Source: Bathymodiolus heckerae thiotrophic gill symbiont (GTDB lineage: Bacteria > Pseudomonadota > Gammaproteobacteria > PS1 > Pseudothioglobaceae). Taken from it: 40,584 nt of DNA. The DNA lies in contig NZ_FXLV01000005.1 in the NCBI RefSeq assembly GCF_900180345.1, positions 1-40,584 on the forward strand, given 5' to 3'. Below the pieces are notes generated by a model that saw only the letters and a list, made by a program, of their open reading frames with translations, ran no database searches and was not told the DNA's origin. The translations under genes were made by a program, and so were the position numbers. Positions within the stretch are counted from its first letter, which is position 1. Every line of letters begins with the position of its first letter. Of this stretch, positions 36,492 to 40,584 are shown in pieces.

Positions 36492-37792
36492 TATTAGTAT
36501 TGTTGGTTATTGTGGTGATTTTAATGGTGTTTTTATTGCGTAAAAAAGAGGTAATGGCTGACATTGATACACCCATTAAAACCCTAGAAGAAGCGTTTAA
36601 AAATGAATTAAAAACCAATCGAGAAGAAATTAATACAATTGCCAAAGAAAATAGAAAAGAGTTAAATGACTCAATTCAAATATTAGAAAAATCATTAACA
36701 GAAACAGTTGATAAAAAATTTAATCAACAACAGGAAAAACAAAAGCAACTTAACCAAGAATCTAGCACCATTATCAAAGAAAAGTTTAGTGATTTCAATC
36801 AACAGCAAGCACAATTTAATCAACAGGCGACGGACAATATTAAACATATTGAAAAAACAGTTGGCACGCAATTAACCAATATTAGAGAAGAAAGTAGCAA
36901 AAAATTAGAGCAAATGCGTCAAACTGTTGACGAAAAATTACAAAGCACTTTAGAGCGGCGTTTAGGTGAATCTTTTAAGCAAGTTAGTGAGCGATTGGAA
37001 CAAGTACATATAGGTTTAGGGGAGATGAAAAGTGTTGCCAACGATGTGGGTGATTTGAAAAAAGTATTGTCAAATGTTAAAACTAGAGGCACTTTAGGAG
37101 AGTATCAATTGGGTGCTATTTTGGAGCAAATGCTCTCTCCAGAACAGTATGCTTGTAATGTTGCAACCAAAAAAGGCTCTCAGGCTAATGTTGAATTTGC
37201 GGTTAAATTGCCAGGTAAGAGTGAAGGTGAAGTGTGGATACCTATAGATGCTAAATACCCAAGAGAAGATTACGAAAGGTTGATTGATGCTTATGAATTG
37301 GGCGATAAAATAAAAATAGATGAATTTCAGAAAAAAGTATTAAAATCTATTGAATTATTTGCCAAAGAGATTGCCAGTAAATACATTGACCCGCCCCATA
37401 CTACTGATTTTGCGGTGATGTATTTACCTGATGAAGGTCTGTATGCCGAAGTATTAAGACATGTGAGTTTGTTTGAAAAATTACAAAGGCAATATAAGAT
37501 TACCGTTACTGGACCCACTACGCTGTCAGCTTTTTTAAACAGTTTGCAAATGGGTTTTAAAACTTTGGCAATACAAAAAAGAAGTGCCGAAGTATGGGAT
37601 GTTTTAACCGAAGTAAAAACCGAGTTTTCTACATTTTCTGGTGTCTTTGAACAAGTGCAAAAACAACTTAACACCGCTTCAGGCACTTTGGAAAAACTCA
37701 GAACAACACGAAGCAATGTATTGGAAAGAAAGCTTAAAAAAGTTGAGTTATTAGACAACAAGCAATCCACTTTACCTATGGACGAATCATGA
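36479..37792 (+). CDS. rmuC: DNA recombination protein RmuC homologue
   Basis: 437 residues. An N-terminal membrane helix (about 3-21) is followed by a long coiled coil (about 35-190, rich in Q, E and K), then the RmuC endonuclease-like domain (about 200-390) containing RGTLGEYQLGAILEQML, WIPIDAKYPREDYERL and VMYLPDEGLYAEVLRH. RmuC limits inversions and short repeats during recombination; the biochemistry is uncertain. It overlaps gph by 13 bp and the SDR by 4 bp, so the three are one operon. Confidence 0.95.
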   Translation: MDIVILVLLVIVVILMVFLLRKKEVMADIDTPIKTLEEAFKNELKTNREEINTIAKENRKELNDSIQILEKSLTETVDKKFNQQQEKQKQLNQESSTIIKEKFSDFNQQQAQFNQQATDNIKHIEKTVGTQLTNIREESSKKLEQMRQTVDEKLQSTLERRLGESFKQVSERLEQVHIGLGEMKSVANDVGDLKKVLSNVKTRGTLGEYQLGAILEQMLSPEQYACNVATKKGSQANVEFAVKLPGKSEGEVWIPIDAKYPREDYERLIDAYELGDKIKIDEFQKKVLKSIELFAKEIASKYIDPPHTTDFAVMYLPDEGLYAEVLRHVSLFEKLQRQYKITVTGPTTLSAFLNSLQMGFKTLAIQKRSAEVWDVLTEVKTEFSTFSGVFEQVQKQLNTASGTLEKLRTTRSNVLERKLKKVELLDNKQSTLPMDES

Positions 37793-38541
37793 ACATTAAA
37801 ACAGATTATCAAATTACCACTGGAGAATTAAAAGACAAAGTTATTTTAGTAACTGGGGCAAATCGTGGTTTTGGCAAGGCGATGACACTGGATTTAGCCA
37901 AAGCAGGTGCAACAGTAATTATGATTGGGCGTAATTTGGGTGCATTGGAAGTGGCTTATGATGAAGTGGTAGATGCAGGTTATCAAGAACCCATTCTTTA
38001 TCCGTTTGATTTAGAAGGGGCAACACCTGAGCATTATGAGCAACTACAAGCCGATATTTTTGCGAATTTTAGGCAACTGGATGGATTGATTCATAATGCC
38101 AGTATTATCGGCACGATGATGCCGATTGAGCAATATGACATTAAATTATGGTATTCGACCATGCAGATTAATGTTAGCGCTCCTTTTATGCTGACGCAGT
38201 TTTTGATTCCTGCTTTAAACAAATCCGCTGATGCGCGCGTGTTGTTTTTATCCTCTTCGGTAGGGCGAGAGGCTCGTGCTTATTGGGGGGCGTACGGAGT
38301 GAGTAAGTTTGCCATTGAAGGGTTAAGTAAAACGCTGTCTGAGGAGTTGGAAAAAACCAATATTCGGGTAAATTCACTTGATCCAGGGCGTATGAAAACT
38401 GAAATGAGACGAACGGCTTATCCCGCTGAAAATTCGGATAAAAACCCGCTTCCTGAAAGCAAAAGCCCTGCGATTGTGTATTTAATGAGTGAAAAATCTA
38501 AAAAAATAAAGGGAGAGCAACTTACTTTATCCGACGCTTGA
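37789..38541 (+). CDS. YciK-like short-chain dehydrogenase
   Basis: A 250-residue SDR. The cofactor loop is TGANRGFGKAM, the NAG-like motif is IHNASIIG, the catalytic serine is in VLFLSSSVGREARAY, and YGVSK supplies Tyr and Lys. The N-terminal layout and the SLDPGRMKTEMRRTAYPAE segment match the YciK family, often found beside gph in gammaproteobacteria. The substrate is unknown. Its 4-bp overlap with rmuC (ATGA) indicates coupling. Its last 20 bp overlap a small convergent membrane-protein gene. Confidence 0.88.
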   Translation: MNIKTDYQITTGELKDKVILVTGANRGFGKAMTLDLAKAGATVIMIGRNLGALEVAYDEVVDAGYQEPILYPFDLEGATPEHYEQLQADIFANFRQLDGLIHNASIIGTMMPIEQYDIKLWYSTMQINVSAPFMLTQFLIPALNKSADARVLFLSSSVGREARAYWGAYGVSKFAIEGLSKTLSEELEKTNIRVNSLDPGRMKTEMRRTAYPAENSDKNPLPESKSPAIVYLMSEKSKKIKGEQLTLSDA

Positions 38542-38758
38542 TTGATGCAAAAATCAACAACATTAAATAAATAATAAAGCTGGCCATGCTTAGCACGAAA
38601 GAAAAAGCGCCAATCGGTGTCCACAGAGTTTCGTGTAACAGACCTTGGGCATCCACATATATTGGATAAAAAATTCTTTGAATCAGCACAGAAACAACAG
38701 TCAAGAATAGAAAAAATAAAGAAATTTTCAAGATTATGTTTTTAAAAGACTTTTGCAT
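38522..38758 (-). CDS. Small two-helix membrane protein, DUF3955-like
   Basis: A 78-residue protein with two hydrophobic segments (about 9-26 and 47-70) and a short conserved-looking loop VDAQGLLHETLWTPIGAFSF. That loop resembles the DUF3955 pattern (VD.xG.LhE.....P.G), a family of unknown function; the match is from memory and needs an HMM check. It is convergent with the SDR, overlapping it by 20 bp, and lies 7 bp downstream of suhB on the same strand. A real gene is likely, but the function cannot be named. Confidence 0.6.
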   Translation of the reverse strand: MQKSFKNIILKISLFFLFLTVVSVLIQRIFYPIYVDAQGLLHETLWTPIGAFSFVLSMASFIIYLMLLIFASIKRRIK

Positions 38759-38765
38759 AAAACTC

Positions 38766-39566
38766 CTAGCGTTGTAAATCGCTGGTTAAGTGCGGGTGAA
38801 TACTTTTTAAAATTTCTTTAAAGACTTTTTCATTGCCAGCCACCACATTTCCTGTCTCTAGGTATTTATCTCGTCCTGAAAAATCACCAATAAACCCCCC
38901 CGCCTCTTTAACCAAAAGCACGCCAGCAGCAATGTCCCAAATATTCAGCTCAATCTCCCAAAATCCATCCATTCTACCTGCCGCTAAATAAGCCAAATCA
39001 AGCGCAGCAGAGCCTGCACGGCGAATGCCCGCAACCCTTGGATGGATGGCTTTAAACATATCAAGATAAGCATCCAAGTGTTGAGGCGCTTTAAATGGAA
39101 AACCTGTGCCGATAAGAGTGTCTTTAAACCCATCGGTATTGGTCGTTCGCATTCTTTGCTCATTGAGGTAAGCGCCTTCGCCCTTGGATGCAGTGAACAT
39201 TTCTTCTTTGAAAGGATCGTACACCACGGCGTGTGTAGGCTCATTATTCTCATACAGAGCAATGGACACCGCATATTGAGGAAAGCCATGCAAGTAGTTG
39301 GTAGTGCCATCTAAGGGGTCAATAATCCATTGAAAATTTGCATCACCTAAAATTTTCCCGTTTTCTTCTCCTAAAATTGAATGACTGGGAAAGGCGTATT
39401 TCAACTCGTCTATAATAGCATCCTCAGCAGCTTTATCCACTTCGGATACAAAGTCATTGACGGCTTTGTTTTCAATTGTCAAAATATCAATCTGGTTGTG
39501 GTATCTGAGGATGATATCGCCGGCTTTTCGGGCGGCTTTAACGGCAATATTAAGCGTAGGATGCAT
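38766..39566 (-). CDS. suhB: Inositol-1-monophosphatase family protein SuhB
   Basis: 266 residues. Metal and substrate motifs are GEENG (66-70), WIIDPLDGTTNYLHGFP (80-96) and WDIAAGVLLVKEAGG near the C-terminus. The start MHPTLNIAVKAARKAG matches the usual SuhB N-terminus. SuhB hydrolyses inositol-1-phosphate and in E. coli helps rRNA transcription antitermination. It diverges from trmJ with only 14 bp between start codons. Confidence 0.95.
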   Translation of the reverse strand: MHPTLNIAVKAARKAGDIILRYHNQIDILTIENKAVNDFVSEVDKAAEDAIIDELKYAFPSHSILGEENGKILGDANFQWIIDPLDGTTNYLHGFPQYAVSIALYENNEPTHAVVYDPFKEEMFTASKGEGAYLNEQRMRTTNTDGFKDTLIGTGFPFKAPQHLDAYLDMFKAIHPRVAGIRRAGSAALDLAYLAAGRMDGFWEIELNIWDIAAGVLLVKEAGGFIGDFSGRDKYLETGNVVAGNEKVFKEILKSIHPHLTSDLQR

Positions 39567-39580
39567 AATAGAATACTAAA

Positions 39581-40321
39581 ATGAAAAAAGAAACGAATTA
39601 TACCTTTGATAATGTGCGTGTGGTCATGGTTAATACCACCGAGCCGGGTAATATTGGCGCAGCTGCACGAGCGATGAAAAATATGAACTTATCGCAGCTG
39701 ACTTTGGTTAATCCAAGGGGCTATCCATCGGCCACAGCCACAGCTAGAGCCAGCGGTGCAGACGATGTATTGTTAAATACTGTGGTTTGTGAATCTTTAG
39801 AGCAGGCTTTACAGGGTGTGCATTTGGTGATTGGTGCTAGTGCCCGCCAACGCAATATCAAATGGCGGCAAATGGATGTGGTTGGCGCGTGTAGTGAAAT
39901 TCAAAAAACTGTTGCCATTAAAAACCAAACAGTAGCAGTGGTATTTGGCACAGAAAAATCAGGATTAACTAATGAAGAGCTAGATTTGTGCCAAATCCTG
40001 ATGACTATCCCTGGTAATCCAGATTATTTCTCTCTGAATGTTGCCTCTGCCATTCAAGTTTTCGCTTATCAAAATTATGTTTATAACACCACTACAGAAT
40101 TTGAAAATAACAATAACGCACTTGCCAGTTTTGATGAATTAGAAGGTTTTTACATTCATCTCACCCAAGTATTAGAACACATTGAATATTTTGAAGACAA
40201 GCGCCCCAAGGTTTTGTTAATGCGTCGTTTAAGGCGTTTTTTTGGCAGAGCAGAGCCTGAAAAAGAAGAAGTGGCGATTTTTAGAGGTATTCTTAGAAAC
40301 ATTAAACCCTTTCAAAAATAA
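39581..40321 (+). CDS. trmJ: tRNA (cytidine/uridine-32-2'-O)-methyltransferase
   Basis: A 246-residue SPOUT enzyme with VRVVMVNTTEPGNIGAAARAMKNM at the start, the second knot motif VVFGTEKSGLTNEEL and the third motif IPGNPDYFSLNVASAIQVFAYQNY. It methylates the 2'-OH of residue 32 in the anticodon loop. The first 8-10 residues are longer than usual, and the start is at 39581. suhB-trmJ are divergent neighbours as in many gammaproteobacteria. A hairpin at 40362-40392 lies 40 bp after the stop. Confidence 0.93.
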   Translation: MKKETNYTFDNVRVVMVNTTEPGNIGAAARAMKNMNLSQLTLVNPRGYPSATATARASGADDVLLNTVVCESLEQALQGVHLVIGASARQRNIKWRQMDVVGACSEIQKTVAIKNQTVAVVFGTEKSGLTNEELDLCQILMTIPGNPDYFSLNVASAIQVFAYQNYVYNTTTEFENNNNALASFDELEGFYIHLTQVLEHIEYFEDKRPKVLLMRRLRRFFGRAEPEKEEVAIFRGILRNIKPFQK

Positions 40322-40361
40322 ATCAATATGAGACCGCTGCATTAGCCCAGAACGACCTAGA

Positions 40362-40392
40362 GAATGCAGAAAAAAGTACTGTTTTCTGCATT
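40362..40392. terminator. Hairpin downstream of trmJ, possible terminator
   Basis: A perfect 11-bp stem AATGCAGAAAA/TTTTCTGCATT encloses a short loop (AAGTACTG). It begins about 40 bp after the trmJ stop. No T-run follows directly, so Rho-independent termination is uncertain; it could be part of a decayed mobile element, because GAGACCGCTGCAT just upstream (40331-40343) resembles the MITE ends loosely. Confidence 0.4.
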
Positions 40393-40457
40393 TCATAAGT
40401 TGTAATGGAAGGGGTAATACAGTAACCTCACAAAAGTAAGCCACACTTCAATCCTAA

Positions 40458-40477
40458 TTAGTCAACCCTTAAAAACC
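40458..40477 (+). repeat. Putative IS terminal inverted repeat (right copy)
   Basis: TTAGTCAACCCTTAAAAACC, identical over 20 bp and inverted relative to 245-264. The sequence beyond it to the window end (AT-rich, no open frame that I can recognise) probably belongs to an IS that continues past the edge. The internal bases differ from those inside the left IS, so this is either the other end of the same kind of element or a related element. Confidence 0.45.
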
Positions 40478-40584
40478 CAATTCAAAATAACCAAACCTTA
40501 TTTAATTACAAGCTTTTGCATACTGCAACATAAACCAATGATTCTTTATAAAAAAATAGCGAACCTTTTGTAAAAACAAAAAAA

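Noticed and set aside
40229-40444. A small open frame antisense to the end of trmJ and through the hairpin
   Set aside because: It overlaps conserved trmJ coding sequence and has no recognisable protein features.

Overview
The window reads as an AT-rich chromosomal segment of a gammaproteobacterium. The evidence is a set of classic gene blocks: yceD-rpmF-plsX-fabH, lptD-surA, hflK-hflC-hisZ-purA-rnr, xseB-ispA and gph-rmuC-SDR. A UbiM-type ubiquinone hydroxylase and two LPS-transport proteins fit an aerobic or microaerobic Gram-negative cell. Low GC, compact operons and several shortened housekeeping proteins (SurA, PcnB, RNase R) suggest a lineage such as the SUP05/Thioglobus sulfur oxidisers and their bivalve symbionts. 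That placement is inference, because no sulfur-oxidation gene is present here. The mobile elements and a restriction-modification system argue against an extremely reduced, strictly clonal symbiont.

Layout. 1-264: end of an insertion sequence with the first 46 codons of an IS5-like transposase, cut by the window edge. 341-3468 (minus): tRNA-Arg(CCT), a GFA-family zinc protein, aroC and a SulP anion transporter. 3546-4391 (plus): pyrF, tRNA-Val(GAC) and a strong terminator. 4392-8120 is the accessory region: a 25-bp inverted repeat, then two identical 161-bp MITE-like elements in opposite orientation (4761-4921 and 7754-7914) that enclose a secreted polysaccharide deacetylase and a two-gene restriction-modification system. 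8121-18835: a small membrane methyltransferase, ubiM, glnD, trxA, rho, lptF, queF, pcnB, an SDR, xseB and ispA. 18832-25397 (minus): two runs for fatty acid/phospholipid initiation (yceD-rpmF-plsX-fabH) and outer membrane assembly/rRNA methylation (lptD-surA-rlmB). 25553-31980 (plus): hflK-hflC-hisZ-purA-rnr. 32082-40321: ilvD, an ArgA-like acetyltransferase with rnt, plsC, a third shortened MITE, gph-rmuC-SDR, a two-helix membrane protein, suhB and trmJ. 40322-40584: a hairpin and a 20-bp sequence that matches the left IS terminus in inverted orientation.

Most of the window is ordinary core metabolism and envelope biogenesis. The unusual layer is the MITE family with GAGACCTTTGCATAAATA ends. 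Two full copies are identical and each carries its own apparent 5-bp target duplication. A third copy is internally deleted. A solitary end lies at the rnt/plsC junction, where it encodes the last residues and stop codon of PlsC. No CRISPR array or rRNA was found, and I see no clearly new multi-gene system beyond the MITE-bounded cassette.
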